DNA of 64,000 bases from Aldehydirespirator sp028819505 (GCA_965207755.1 OZ242297.1:1860001-1924000); one strand, 5' to 3'. Shown: positions 7,550 through 16,705, counted from the first letter of the stretch. Made by a program: numbers and translations. The notes: generated by a model not told the origin, from the letters alone.

Positions 7550-8776
7550 GTGGCCGACGAAGTCCTAGCACCCGAAGAGGACGAGGCGTTCCGGGCCCGC
7601 TGCCGGGCCTTCCTCGACGAGCACGCCACCGGCATCGATCTGGGCGGGCATCCCGACCCCCGCGGAGAGCTGCGGCTGCGGGCGGCCCAGCAGTTCCAGA
7701 AGGCGCTGGCCGCCGCCGGGCTGGCCGGGCTGGCCTACCCCGCCGAGTACGGCGGCGCCGGGCTCACCAAGGCCCACGAGAAGGTCTGGCGCGACGAGTA
7801 CAGCCGCTACCCCAACATGACCTACGACCTGCTCATCTCCCACGGGATGTGCCTCCCCATGATGGCCGAGTACGGCAGCCATGCCCAGAAGTCGGCCCAC
7901 CTGGCCCGCATCATCGCCGCGGAGGACGTGTGGTGCCAGATGTTCTCCGAGCCCGGCGCCGGCTCCGACGTGGCCAGCCTGCAGACCCGGGCCGAGCGCG
8001 ACGGCGACGAGTGGATCGTCGACGGCCAGAAGGTGTGGACCACCCTGGCGCATTTGTGCTCCCACGGGATCGTCATCGCCCGCACCGACCCCGACGTGCC
8101 CAAGCACGCCGGCATCTCGATGTTCATCGTCCCCATGGACGCCGACGGCGTGGAAGTCCGGCCCATCCACCAGATCGACGGCGGCACCCACTTCAACGAG
8201 GTGTTCTTCACGGACGTGCGCATCGGTGCCGACAACCTGCTCGGCGACCTCAACAACGGCTGGCGCATGGCCACCGCCATGCTGATGTACGAGCGGGTGG
8301 CCATCGGCTCGGGCACCACCGGCGGGATAACCACCGACCGCGCCGACCGGCTGATCGAGGCGGCCCGCAAGCGGGGGCTCGACGGCGACCCGGCCCTGCG
8401 TCAGAAGCTGATGCGGCTGCGCATCCTGGAGACCTGCCTGTCGCTGGTGGCCATGCGCACCCGGGCCGAGCTCAAGGCGGGACGCACCCCGGGGCCGGGC
8501 GGCTCGGTCGGCAAGCTGGCCACCGTGCAGATCGCGGACCTCCACACCGAGGTGTCCATGGCCATCGCCGGGGCCTCCGGCGTGGCCTGGGAGGACGACG
8601 CCGACGGCCACTGGCAGCGCCAGGCCCTCACGTCGCTCCAGGCCGGGATCGCCGGCGGGACCTCGGAGATCCAGCGCAACATCATCGGCGACCGGGTGCT
8701 GGGCCTGCCCCGCGACATCAGCGTCGACCGGGGCGTGCCCTTCAAGGACCTCAAGGTCGGCACCCAGGCCCGCTGA
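7550..8776 (+). CDS. Acyl-CoA dehydrogenase, 408 aa
   Basis: FAD-dependent acyl-CoA dehydrogenase catalysing alpha,beta-desaturation of an acyl-CoA. Seen: N-terminal helical domain, the flavin/substrate block CQMFSEPGAGSDVASLQTRA followed by WIVDGQKVWTT, the middle beta domain, and the C-terminal helical FAD/dimer signature GGTSEIQRNIIGDRVLGLPRD. Length is normal. This type (LTKAHEKVWRDEY, WCQMFSEPG) is common in actinobacteria with many paralogues for lipid, steroid or isoprenoid breakdown, so the substrate cannot be named. The start is a GTG. Convergent with aldR, with a hairpin terminator between. Confidence 0.9.
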   Translation: MADEVLAPEEDEAFRARCRAFLDEHATGIDLGGHPDPRGELRLRAAQQFQKALAAAGLAGLAYPAEYGGAGLTKAHEKVWRDEYSRYPNMTYDLLISHGMCLPMMAEYGSHAQKSAHLARIIAAEDVWCQMFSEPGAGSDVASLQTRAERDGDEWIVDGQKVWTTLAHLCSHGIVIARTDPDVPKHAGISMFIVPMDADGVEVRPIHQIDGGTHFNEVFFTDVRIGADNLLGDLNNGWRMATAMLMYERVAIGSGTTGGITTDRADRLIEAARKRGLDGDPALRQKLMRLRILETCLSLVAMRTRAELKAGRTPGPGGSVGKLATVQIADLHTEVSMAIAGASGVAWEDDADGHWQRQALTSLQAGIAGGTSEIQRNIIGDRVLGLPRDISVDRGVPFKDLKVGTQAR

Positions 8777-8796
8777 GCGCCGGCCCAGCCGAACTC

Positions 8797-8833
8797 GATG
8801 TAGTTGTCCTCACTGGATGAGGTCAACTACATC
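8797..8833. terminator. Bidirectional hairpin between convergent genes
   Basis: Arms GATGTAGTTG (8797-8806) and CAACTACATC (8824-8833) pair perfectly. A T-T mismatch and a further 5-bp stem CCTCA/TGAGG follow, around the loop CTGGA. There is no T tract. The position between the ends of the acyl-CoA dehydrogenase and aldR genes fits a transcription terminator working on both strands. Confidence 0.7.
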
Positions 8834-8872
8834 AAGAACGCGGCGGCGGGCCCGGCCGGCCCCGACCGGGCC

Positions 8873-9325
8873 CTAGAGCACGTGGCGGGTGGTCTGGTAG
8901 ACGGTGCGGATCGCGAAGTTGGAGCGCAGCCGGGCCACGTCGGTGAGCCGGGACAGGTGCTGGTTGTGGATGCGCTCGAAGTCGCGGTGGTCCTGCACGG
9001 CGAGGTGCACCAGGTAGTCGGCGTCGCCCGCCACCAGGTGGCATGACATCACCTCCGGGCAGTCGCGAACCTCCTCCTCGAAGCGGCGAAGCGACTCCTC
9101 GCTCTGGCTGACCAGGGAGACCTCCACGAACACGTCCAGGTCGCGGCCGATGGCCTCGGTGTCGAGGATCATGACATAGCCGTCGATGACGCCCTCGGCC
9201 TCCAGCCGGCGCACCCGCCGGTGGCAGGCCGACGTGGACAGGCCGATGCGCGTGGCCAGCTCAGCGTGCGAGACGCGCCCGTCGAGTTGCAGCTCGTTGA
9301 GGATGAGACGATCGGTCGGATCCAT
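8873..9325 (-). CDS. aldR: Lrp/AsnC-family regulator of alanine dehydrogenase, 150 aa
   Basis: N-terminal winged helix-turn-helix (DPTDRLILNELQLDGRVSHAEL then IGLSTSACHRRVRRLEAEGVI) and C-terminal RAM/ligand domain (MSCHLVAGDADYLVHLAVQ). Lrp-type proteins form octamers that wrap DNA and sense amino acids. The gene is divergent from ald, the arrangement known for AldR in mycobacteria, where AldR controls ald in response to alanine; the name here rests on that synteny. Start: ATG 9325 is chosen, ATG 9334 (MQDMDPT) is equally possible, and neither has a good ribosome-binding site. Confidence 0.82.
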   Translation of the reverse strand: MDPTDRLILNELQLDGRVSHAELATRIGLSTSACHRRVRRLEAEGVIDGYVMILDTEAIGRDLDVFVEVSLVSQSEESLRRFEEEVRDCPEVMSCHLVAGDADYLVHLAVQDHRDFERIHNQHLSRLTDVARLRSNFAIRTVYQTTRHVL

Positions 9326-9401
9326 GTCTTGCATGAGAGTATTTTGCGCTGAATCGGCGATCATGTGCAAGTAATGGGCACAAGACTGGCTAGTTCGAGG
9401 A

Positions 9402-9435
9402 ATATTGCTCAGAATATGTCTTGTACACGCGTGTA
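9402..9435. promoter_or_regulatory. Candidate AldR operator region
   Basis: The AT-rich aldR-ald intergenic region carries the dyad ATATT-gctcag-AATAT (9402-9417) and a perfect 12-bp palindrome TACACGCGTGTA (9424-9435) directly before ald. Dyads between an Lrp-type gene and its divergent target are the expected binding sites. Binding by AldR is inferred. Confidence 0.5.
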
Positions 9436-9481
9436 ATATTTCAGGAGTCGCATTCATGCATCGCAGGTGGAGGGGTCCAAC

Positions 9482-10597
9482 ATGCGCATCGGAGTGCCCA
9501 GGGAGATCAAGAGCGAGGAGCGCAGAGTCGGGCTCACCCCCGATAGCGTGCGCGAGGTCGCCGACCGCGGCCACGAGGTGTACGTGGAGCGCGGCGCGGG
9601 CGACGGCGCCGGGTTCGACGACGACGAGTACAAGGACCGCGGCGCCATCATGGTGCCCACCGCCGAGGAGCTCTTCGAGGTCGCCGAACTGATCGTGAAG
9701 GTCAAGGAGCCCCAGACGGAGGAGCGGGCCCGCCTGAGGGCCGACCACACCCTGTTCACCTACCTGCATCTCGCTCCCGACCCCGACCAGGCCAACGACC
9801 TGCTGGCCGGCGGGGCCACTGCCATCGCCTACGAGTCGGTCACCGACCGCAGGGGCAGACTCCCCCTGCTCTCCCCTATGTCCCAGGTGGCGGGACGCCT
9901 GGCCATCCAGGCCGGCGCCCGCTGCCTGGAGGCATCCGCGGGCGGCCGGGGAGTGCTGCTGGGCGGGGTGCCCGGTGTGGCCGCGGCTCCCGTCACGGTG
10001 ATCGGCGGCGGGGTGGTCGGCACCAACGCAGTGGAGATGGCTCTAGGACTCGGCGCCGACGTCACCGTGCTGGACCGCGACATGGCCGTGCTCGAATCGC
10101 TGGCCGCCCGCTTCGGTCCGGCGCTGCGCACCCTGTACTCCAGCCCCAGCCGGCTGGCCCAGGCGGTGTTCACCGCCGATCTGGTGATCGGGGCCGTGCT
10201 GCTGCCCGGCGCCAGGGCGCCCCGGCTGATCACCAGGCAGATGGTGAAGGTCATGCGGCCCGGCACGGTGATCGTGGATGTGGCCATCGACCAGGGCGGC
10301 TGCGCCGAGACCTCGAGGCCGACCACCCACGCCGAGCCCACCTACGTGGTCGACGACGTGGTCCACTACTGCGTGGCCAACATGCCCGGCGCGGTCCCCC
10401 GCACCTCCACCCAGGCCCTCAACAACGCCACCCTCCCCTACGTACACAAGCTCGCCGACCAGGGAGTGGTCGAGGCCATCGCAGCCGACAAGGGCCTCCA
10501 GGACGGCCTCAGCGTGCGCCACGGCCGGATCACCGAGCCCGCGGTGGCCGACGCCCTAGGCCTAGCCTACACCAACCCCCTCGCCACCCTGGCCTGA
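9482..10597 (+). CDS. ald: Alanine dehydrogenase, 371 aa
   Basis: NAD-dependent L-alanine dehydrogenase interconverting L-alanine and pyruvate plus ammonia. The length of 371 aa is exactly the family norm. MRIGVPREIKSEERRVGLTP at the N-terminus, Lys75 (VKVKEP) and His96 (YLHLA) match the substrate-binding and catalytic residues of the family, and the NAD-binding Rossmann motif is VIGGGVVGTNAVEMALGLG. Start ATG 9482 has GGAGGGG about 7 nt upstream; GTG 9467 is rejected. Divergent aldR probably regulates it. Its last 31 nt overlap the 3' end of the convergent membrane-protein gene. Confidence 0.93.
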   Translation: MRIGVPREIKSEERRVGLTPDSVREVADRGHEVYVERGAGDGAGFDDDEYKDRGAIMVPTAEELFEVAELIVKVKEPQTEERARLRADHTLFTYLHLAPDPDQANDLLAGGATAIAYESVTDRRGRLPLLSPMSQVAGRLAIQAGARCLEASAGGRGVLLGGVPGVAAAPVTVIGGGVVGTNAVEMALGLGADVTVLDRDMAVLESLAARFGPALRTLYSSPSRLAQAVFTADLVIGAVLLPGARAPRLITRQMVKVMRPGTVIVDVAIDQGGCAETSRPTTHAEPTYVVDDVVHYCVANMPGAVPRTSTQALNNATLPYVHKLADQGVVEAIAADKGLQDGLSVRHGRITEPAVADALGLAYTNPLATLA

Positions 10598-11025
10598 GCA
10601 ACACAACAGCTGCCCGGCGTCGACCCGGGTTGATGCTCGCGGAAGTCGGCGACAGCGCGGCAGGCTCCGAGGCCCAGGATGAGAGCACTGATGACGAGGA
10701 GCCATAGTCCCGCGAGGGCGAGGCGCCCATGTGGAGCGCCTCGCTGCTTCGCGCGCTGCCGCCCGATCCATAGCACTACCAACGCGGGGTAGAGGAGGGC
10801 AAAAGAGGCAACCATAAGGGCGTCCACCACAGCATTGGATTCGTTCCCAGCATTCTCGATCAGAATCGCAACGAAAAAGAACGGGGAGCAGCTGATTGAG
10901 ACCGCTGAGAGAGCGAAGCCAACCAAAGCCGCGGGATTTTGTCGCTGCGACGGCGTGGTGGCGACCGCTTCGTCATCCAGGCGCTCCACGGGCCGTCCCT
11001 CCTCGTCATGTGGGCGAGGGCTCAT
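10567..11025 (-). CDS. Small DUF4190-like membrane protein, 152 aa
   Basis: After a polar N-terminus of ~30 residues there are three hydrophobic segments: PAALVGFALSAVSISCSPFFFVAIL, ALMVASFALLYPALVVLWIG and LALAGLWLLVISALILGLG. The tail is polar. The pattern resembles small DUF4190-type membrane proteins, but no motif is decisive. It begins 17 bp behind ftsX on the same strand, in the position where many actinobacteria have smpB, and its 3' end overlaps ald. It may be co-transcribed with ftsEX. Function unknown, and whether it is a real gene is likely but not certain. Confidence 0.5.
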   Translation of the reverse strand: MSPRPHDEEGRPVERLDDEAVATTPSQRQNPAALVGFALSAVSISCSPFFFVAILIENAGNESNAVVDALMVASFALLYPALVVLWIGRQRAKQRGAPHGRLALAGLWLLVISALILGLGACRAVADFREHQPGSTPGSCCVAQARVARGLV

Positions 11026-11042
11026 TTCTTGTATCTCGTCGG

Positions 11043-11936
11043 CTATTCGTTCAGGTGCATGGCCACGGCCAGGTTGGAGCCGATCACTGCGACCCCCACT
11101 GCGATCGCCACCACGAGCAGGTTGACCTGCAGCATGGCGGCGTCGTCAACCTTGAACCCGGCCAGCAGTTGCAGACCGTCGGCGTCGCTGAACTGGTCGA
11201 TCACGTAGTTCCGCAGCAGCGAGTTGCTGATCATGGCCACGACGGCGCCGAGCAGGCCCTGCACGAGCCCCTCGAGCATGAAGGGCACGCGGATGAACCA
11301 CTTCGTGGCCCCCACCAGGCGCATGATCTCGATCTCGGGGCGCCGGTTGCCGATGGCCACCGCCAGCGTGTTGAGGATCAAGAGCGTCGAGGCGCCGAGC
11401 AGGACGATCGAGCCGATGAACAGCACACGCCCGGCCCGGTTCGACAGGTTCTGCACGTCGCGGATCACGTCACCCGCGAAGGTGACCGTGCGAACGCCGG
11501 GCTTCCCCTTGAACTGGCTGCCCAGCTCCTCCACCACGTCGGGGTCGGGATCGGCCGGCACCACCCGGTAGTACGGGGGCACACCCTCGGCGGTGAAGAT
11601 CTCCAGCACCTCGGGCGTGTCCGCGAAGAACTCCTGGAACTCCTCGTAGGACTGCCGGCGGTCCACGTACTCCCATCTCTCCACGCCCGGGCTCTCGTCG
11701 AGCTGGTTGCGGACGCTGGAGTCCTCGTCCGTACCGGCGTCGGTGTTCATCCACACGATGAACTCGACGCCGTCCTGCCATCGTGCCGTGGCGCTGTCGA
11801 CGGCCACCTGGAACAGCATGAAGCCGCCGAACATGGCCAGAGAGACCCCCACCGTGACCACGGTGGCCACGGCCAGCAGGATGTTGCGCCACAGGTTCTG
11901 ACCCGTCTCACGCAGTACGTAGCGGAAGCTGAACAC
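11043..11936 (-). CDS. ftsX: Cell division ABC-transporter-like permease FtsX, 297 aa
   Basis: Membrane partner of FtsE, which together activate peptidoglycan hydrolases at the septum. Topology is typical: TM1 (NILLAVATVVTVGVSLAMFGGF), an extracellular domain of ~120 residues, then three TM segments (VLFIGSIVLLGASTLLILNTL; the VPFMLEGLVQGLLGAVVAM stretch; LLVVAIAVGVAVIGSNLAVAM). RRPEIEIMRLVGAT is the coupling-helix signature of FtsX. It starts with GTG 45 bp behind ftsE. Confidence 0.93.
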   Translation of the reverse strand: MFSFRYVLRETGQNLWRNILLAVATVVTVGVSLAMFGGFMLFQVAVDSATARWQDGVEFIVWMNTDAGTDEDSSVRNQLDESPGVERWEYVDRRQSYEEFQEFFADTPEVLEIFTAEGVPPYYRVVPADPDPDVVEELGSQFKGKPGVRTVTFAGDVIRDVQNLSNRAGRVLFIGSIVLLGASTLLILNTLAVAIGNRRPEIEIMRLVGATKWFIRVPFMLEGLVQGLLGAVVAMISNSLLRNYVIDQFSDADGLQLLAGFKVDDAAMLQVNLLVVAIAVGVAVIGSNLAVAMHLNE

Positions 11937-11981
11937 AGGGGCCTACTCGCGACTGGGGGCGACGCTGAACATCGAGGGGGC

Positions 11982-12659
11982 TTACTCGTAGACGCCTCGG
12001 GCCTGGTCGCGCACGACCATCCCCCGGTCGAGCTCGACCACCCGCTGCCGCATGCTGTCCACGATGCTGCTGTCGTGGGTGGCCATCACCACCGTCGTGC
12101 CTATCTCGTTGATCCGCTCCAGCAGGCGCATGATGCCCACCGACGTCGTGGGATCGAGGTTCCCGGTCGGCTCGTCGGCCAGCAGGATCAGCGGCCGGTT
12201 GACGAAGGCCCGGGCGATCGACACCCGCTGCTGCTCGCCTCCCGAGAGCTCGCGGGGGAAGCGGTCCATCTTGCGGGACAGCCCGACCAGTTCCAGGATG
12301 GCGGGCACCTGGCGGTTGATGACCTGGGGGCCCTTGCCGATCACCTCCAGCGCGAAGGCCACGTTCTCGGCCACCGTCTTCTTCTGCAGGAGCTTGAAGT
12401 CCTGGAACACGTAGCCGATGTTGCGCCGGAGGTAGGGCACCCTCCATCCGCTGAGCCCGCCGATGTCGCGGCCGGCCACGAAGATCCGGCCGTGCTCGGG
12501 CACGTCCTCGCGGTTGAGCAGGCGGATGAACGTCGACTTGCCGGAGCCGGACGGACCCACCAGGAAGACGAACTCCCCCTTGCCGATGTCGATGGTCACG
12601 TCGCGCAGCGCCACCACGTCGCCCTTGAAGACCTTCGTGACCTTCTCCATCTTGATCAT
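11982..12659 (-). CDS. ftsE: Cell division ATP-binding protein FtsE, 225 aa
   Basis: ABC ATPase of the FtsEX complex. Seen: Walker A VGPSGSGKSTFIRLL, Q-loop YVFQDFKLL, signature LSGGEQQRVSIARA, Walker B LILLADEPTGNLDP and the H-loop His (VVMATHDSSIV). Start ATG 12659 (MIKMEKVTKVFKG) has GGAGGTGG just upstream and overlaps the prfB stop by one base (TGATG), showing translational coupling. The longer frame upstream lies inside prfB and is rejected. Confidence 0.95.
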   Translation of the reverse strand: MIKMEKVTKVFKGDVVALRDVTIDIGKGEFVFLVGPSGSGKSTFIRLLNREDVPEHGRIFVAGRDIGGLSGWRVPYLRRNIGYVFQDFKLLQKKTVAENVAFALEVIGKGPQVINRQVPAILELVGLSRKMDRFPRELSGGEQQRVSIARAFVNRPLILLADEPTGNLDPTTSVGIMRLLERINEIGTTVVMATHDSSIVDSMRQRVVELDRGMVVRDQARGVYE

Positions 12660-13825
12660 CAGCCACCTCCGCCGGGGGGGCCCGGCGTGGCGACAGTACC
12701 AGCCCCCTCGATCGGGCCCGCGGCACCGGAGGCCCGGCTCCACCGGAGCCAGGACTCCATGAACGGATCGAGATCCCCGCCCAGCACCGCGTCGACGTTG
12801 GGGGTCTCGTGGCGGGTGCGCTGGTCCCTCACCATCTGGTAGGGCTGCATCACGTAGCTGCGTATCTGGCTGCCGAAGCCCACCTTCCGCTGCTCGCCCT
12901 TGATGCCGGCTATCTCGTCGGCGAGCCTCTTGCGCTCCAGGTTGAGCAGCTTCGCGGCCAGCATCTGCATGGCCCGCTCCTTGTTCTGGTGCTGGCTGCG
13001 CTCGTTCTGGCAGCTGGTGACGATCCCGGTGGGCAGGTGCGTGATCCGCACCGCCGAGTCGGTGACGTTGACATGCTGGCCCCCGGCCCCCGAGGAGCGG
13101 TATGTGTCGACGCGCAGGTCCTTCTCGTCGATGGCCACCTCGTCGGAGACCTCCTCGAAGAAGGGGGCGACGTCGACCGCGGTGAACGCCGTCTGGCGCT
13201 TGCCCTCGTTGTTGAACGGGGAGATGCGCACCAGACGGTGCACGCCGTGCTCGGAGCGCATCCAGCCGTAGGCGCAGCGGCCCCTCACCAGGAAGTCCAC
13301 GCTGGAGAACCCGGCCTCGGTGCCCTCCGACAGGGCGGTCACCTCCAACTCGAAGCCGCGGCGCTCGGTCCAGCGGCGGTACATCCGCAGCAGCATCTCG
13401 GCCCAGTCCTGCGAGTCGGTCCCGCCCTCGCCCGACTTGATCTGGCAGACGGCGTCCCGCTCGTCGAACTCGCCGGTGAACAGCGACCGCAGCTCGAGCT
13501 CGTCGAACCGGGCGGCCACGTCGGCCAACAGCCGTGCTATCTCAGCCTCCTCGGAGGCGTCGCCCTCCTCCACCGCGAGCTGGTTGAGGGTCGCCGCGTC
13601 GGAGATCCCGTCGGCCAGACGCTCGAACACGGCCAGGTCGTCGCTGATCGAAGCCAGTTCGGAGGTCACGGCCCGGGCCCGTTCGGGCTGATCCCACAGA
13701 TCGGGGCGCGACGACTCGGCCTCGAGCTGGGGGAGCCGAGCCCGCAGCGCGTCGATGCGGAGGTAGGCCTCGGCCTCCTCGAGGCGGCCGCGCAGCCGGC
13801 GCAGATCGTCGCTGAAGTCCTGCAC
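12659..13825 (-). CDS. prfB: Peptide chain release factor 2, 388 aa
   Basis: Class I release factor that reads UGA and UAA. The tripeptide anticodon SPF is in LVRISPFNNEGKRQT, and the catalytic GGQ loop is SSGAGGQHVNVTDSAVR. The frame is continuous from the GTG start at 13825, so there is no programmed +1 frameshift near codon 26, unlike Escherichia coli. The last ~20 residues (a Gly/Pro-rich tail) extend beyond the usual end and cover the ftsE ribosome-binding site. Order secA-prfB-ftsE-ftsX is conserved in actinobacteria. The 110-bp secA-prfB gap contains a dispersed repeat copy. Confidence 0.95.
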   Translation of the reverse strand: MQDFSDDLRRLRGRLEEAEAYLRIDALRARLPQLEAESSRPDLWDQPERARAVTSELASISDDLAVFERLADGISDAATLNQLAVEEGDASEEAEIARLLADVAARFDELELRSLFTGEFDERDAVCQIKSGEGGTDSQDWAEMLLRMYRRWTERRGFELEVTALSEGTEAGFSSVDFLVRGRCAYGWMRSEHGVHRLVRISPFNNEGKRQTAFTAVDVAPFFEEVSDEVAIDEKDLRVDTYRSSGAGGQHVNVTDSAVRITHLPTGIVTSCQNERSQHQNKERAMQMLAAKLLNLERKRLADEIAGIKGEQRKVGFGSQIRSYVMQPYQMVRDQRTRHETPNVDAVLGGDLDPFMESWLRWSRASGAAGPIEGAGTVATPGPPGGGG

Positions 13826-13834
13826 TGCGTGTTA

Positions 13835-13870
13835 CCCGCTCTTGTTCGCTGCGCTCACGGGCCGCTCGGG
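13835..13870 (-). repeat. Single copy of the 36-bp dispersed repeat core
   Basis: On the minus strand this is identical, 36 of 36 bases, to the core of the 43-bp tandem repeat at 46128-46335 (begins CCCGAGCGGCCCGTGAGCGC). It sits 10 bp upstream of the prfB start, inside the secA-prfB transcript. Confidence 0.85.
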
Positions 13871-13935
13871 CCACGGCCTCGCTCGGCGCATCGCCATACT
13901 GCTCATGAAGTGCTGCCCATCCGCTCGGCCTCCGG

Positions 13936-16677
13936 TCAGCCCGCGCCGGGGCGGCCGTGGCACATCTTGTACTTCCTGCCGCTTCCGCAGGGGCACGGCT
14001 GGTTGCGCCCGACCTTCTCCAGCTCGCTCTTGACGACCGGCACCCGGTTCCGCGGCTGGTTCGGCACCGCCGCTCGGGCGGTGCCAGACGGAGCCGCCGC
14101 GGCCGCGGCCGGCTGCGGCGCCGATGCACCGACGCCCGCCGGCGCCGGAGAGGCCGCCTCGCTCTTGCTGGCGGTCACGCCCACCAGCTGGGAGTCGTCC
14201 TCGGGCGCCCGCTCGGCGAGCTGGACGTGCATCACGTAGCGCACGAAGTCCAGGGCGATGCCGTCCATCATCTGCCCGAACATCTCGAAGCCCTCGCGCT
14301 GCCATTCGGTGGCCGGATCCTTCTGGCCCATGGCCCGCAGATGGATGCCCTCGCGCAGCAGGTCCATCTCGCGCAGGTGGGACCGCCACCTCTGGTCGAT
14401 CAGGCGCAGCATCACCTGGCGCTCCACCTGGCGCATCACGTCGGCGCTGAGCAGCCCCTCCCGCTCGCCGTAGTGTTCCAGCGCGGCCTGGTTGACCACC
14501 TCGGCCAGCTCGTCGTGGGTGACCGCCGCCTCGAGCCGGGCCGCCTCCACCCCGCCGGGCCACAGCCCCGCCAGCTCCGTGCCCAACCCCTCGCGGTCCC
14601 ACTCCTCGGAGTGCTCGGATTCGCAGTGGGTGGCCACGGCGGCGGCGACCGCCGCCTCCAGGTGCTCCAGAGTCTCGGACCGGAGGTCCGTCCCGTCGAG
14701 GATCTGGGCGCGGCGCTGGTAGATGACCTTGCGCTGCTCGTTCATCACCTCGTCGTACTTGAGGACGTTCTTGCGGGTCTCGGCGTTGCGCTGCTCCACC
14801 GTGTTCTGGGCCCGCTCGATGGCCTTGGTGACCATGCCCGCCTCGATCGGCACGTCGGAGGGCAGGGCCTTGTCCATCACCCAGTTCATGGCGCCGGTGG
14901 CGAACCGGCTCATGAGATCGTCCTCCAGCGACAGGTAGAAGCGGCTCTCGCCGGGGTCGCCCTGGCGACCCGAGCGGCCCCTGAGCTGGTTGTCGATCCG
15001 CCGGCTCTCATGGCGCTCGGTTCCGAGCACGTACAGCCCTCCGAGGTCGAGCACCTCCTCGCGCTCGGCGTCGGTGGCGGCCCGGTGCTTGGCCGTGAGC
15101 TCGGCCAGGCGCCGGGCGCCCTCGGGGGTGGCCTCCTCGAGAGCCTCGGCCCTGAGGTCGCGGCGGGCCAGACCCTCGGGGTTGCCGCCCAGGAGGATGT
15201 CGACGCCGCGCCCGGCCATGTTGGTGGCCACGGTGACCGCGCCCAGCCGGCCGGCCTGGGTCACGATCTCGGCCTCGCGGTGATGCTGCTTGGCGTTGAG
15301 CACCTCATGGGCGATGCCCTGCTTGTCGAGCAGGCGGGACAGCTTCTCGGACTTCTCCACCGAGACGGTGCCGACCAGCACCGGCTGGCCCCGCTCGTTG
15401 CGCTCGAGTATGTCGCCGGCGCAGGCCGCGAACTTGGCGTCCTCGGTCTTGTAGATCAGGTCGGCCCGATCGTCGCGGATCATCGGCCGGTGGGTGGGCA
15501 CGCCCACCACGTGCAGTCCGTAGGTGGAGGCGAACTCGCTGGCCTCGGTCTCGGCCGTGCCGGTCATGCCGGCCAGGCGGTCGTACATCCGGTAGTAGTT
15601 CTGCAGCGTGATGGTGGCCAGCGTCTGGTTCTCCTCCTTGATGGCCACCCCCTCCTTGGCCTCGACCGCCTGGTGAAGCCCGTCGGACCAGCGCCTTCCC
15701 TCCAGCACCCGGCCGGTGAACTCGTCGACGATCTTCACCTGGTTGTGCTGCACGATGTACTCGTGGTCGCGCCGGTACAGTTCCTTGGCCCTCAGCGCGG
15801 CCTGCAGCTGGTGTACCAGGTTCTGGGCCACCATGTCGTAGAGGTTCTCGACGCCGAGCATCCGCTCGACCGCGTGCACGCCCTCCTCAAGGGGTGCGAC
15901 GGTGCGCTTCTCCTCGTCCACCTCGTAGTGGACGTCGCGCTGGAGGCCGCGTGCGATCCCCGCGAAGCGGGTGTACAGCTTGGCCGCGTCGGCCACCTGG
16001 CCGCTGATGATCAGCGGGGTGCGAGCCTCGTCGATGAGGATCGAGTCGATCTCGTCCACGATGCAGTAGTGGTGGCCGCGCTGCACCTGCTCGGCGCGCG
16101 ACATGGCCATGTTGTCGCGCAGGTAGTCGAAGCCGAGCTCGTTGTTGGTCCCGTAGGTCACGTCGCAGGCGTACTGGCGCCGCTTGTGCTCCCATCCACG
16201 GCTGCCGGGGACGATCAGCCCGACGGTGAGGCCGAGCCACTTGTACAGTCGGCCCATCCACTCGGCGTCCCGGCCGGCCAGATAGTCGTTGACCGTCACG
16301 ACGTGGACGCCCCGGCCGCTCAGCCCGGTGAGGTAGACCGGCAGCGTGGAGGTGAGGGTCTTGCCCTCGCCGGTGCGCATCTCCGCCACTGCGCCCCAGT
16401 GCAGCGCCGCGCCGCCCACCAGCTGCACGTCGAAATGGCGCTGGCCGAGCACCCTCACCGAAGCCTCCCGCACCACCGCGAAGGCCTCCAGCAGCAGGTC
16501 GTCGGTGGACTCGCCGCGCTCCAGCCGGCCGCGGAACTCGCCGGTGCGGGCCCGCAGACCGTCGTCGTCGAGGCGCTGCATCTCCCGCTCGAGCGCGTTG
16601 ATGTCGGGGACGAGTGCCTGGAGGTCCCTCAGCTTGCGTCCCTCGCCGGAGCGCAGGACTCTCCTCAGCAGCGACAT
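13936..16677 (-). CDS. secA: Preprotein translocase ATPase SecA, 913 aa
   Basis: Motor ATPase of the Sec pathway, pushing preproteins through SecYEG. Walker A is MRTGEGKT (residues ~100-107), Walker B region YCIVDEIDSILIDEARTPLI, nucleotide domain 2 motif VATNMAGRGVDILLGGNPEG and the RIDNQLRGRSGRQGDPG arginine-finger block. The C-terminus has an Ala/Pro-rich linker and a complete zinc SEC-C motif CPCGSGRKYKMCHG for SecB or ribosome contact. Length and domain order are those of the housekeeping SecA1. It lies 28 bp downstream of hpf. Confidence 0.97.
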   Translation of the reverse strand: MSLLRRVLRSGEGRKLRDLQALVPDINALEREMQRLDDDGLRARTGEFRGRLERGESTDDLLLEAFAVVREASVRVLGQRHFDVQLVGGAALHWGAVAEMRTGEGKTLTSTLPVYLTGLSGRGVHVVTVNDYLAGRDAEWMGRLYKWLGLTVGLIVPGSRGWEHKRRQYACDVTYGTNNELGFDYLRDNMAMSRAEQVQRGHHYCIVDEIDSILIDEARTPLIISGQVADAAKLYTRFAGIARGLQRDVHYEVDEEKRTVAPLEEGVHAVERMLGVENLYDMVAQNLVHQLQAALRAKELYRRDHEYIVQHNQVKIVDEFTGRVLEGRRWSDGLHQAVEAKEGVAIKEENQTLATITLQNYYRMYDRLAGMTGTAETEASEFASTYGLHVVGVPTHRPMIRDDRADLIYKTEDAKFAACAGDILERNERGQPVLVGTVSVEKSEKLSRLLDKQGIAHEVLNAKQHHREAEIVTQAGRLGAVTVATNMAGRGVDILLGGNPEGLARRDLRAEALEEATPEGARRLAELTAKHRAATDAEREEVLDLGGLYVLGTERHESRRIDNQLRGRSGRQGDPGESRFYLSLEDDLMSRFATGAMNWVMDKALPSDVPIEAGMVTKAIERAQNTVEQRNAETRKNVLKYDEVMNEQRKVIYQRRAQILDGTDLRSETLEHLEAAVAAAVATHCESEHSEEWDREGLGTELAGLWPGGVEAARLEAAVTHDELAEVVNQAALEHYGEREGLLSADVMRQVERQVMLRLIDQRWRSHLREMDLLREGIHLRAMGQKDPATEWQREGFEMFGQMMDGIALDFVRYVMHVQLAERAPEDDSQLVGVTASKSEAASPAPAGVGASAPQPAAAAAAPSGTARAAVPNQPRNRVPVVKSELEKVGRNQPCPCGSGRKYKMCHGRPGAG

Positions 16678-16705
16678 CGGCCCGTCCCCGCTCGTTCCCG
16701 GCCTC

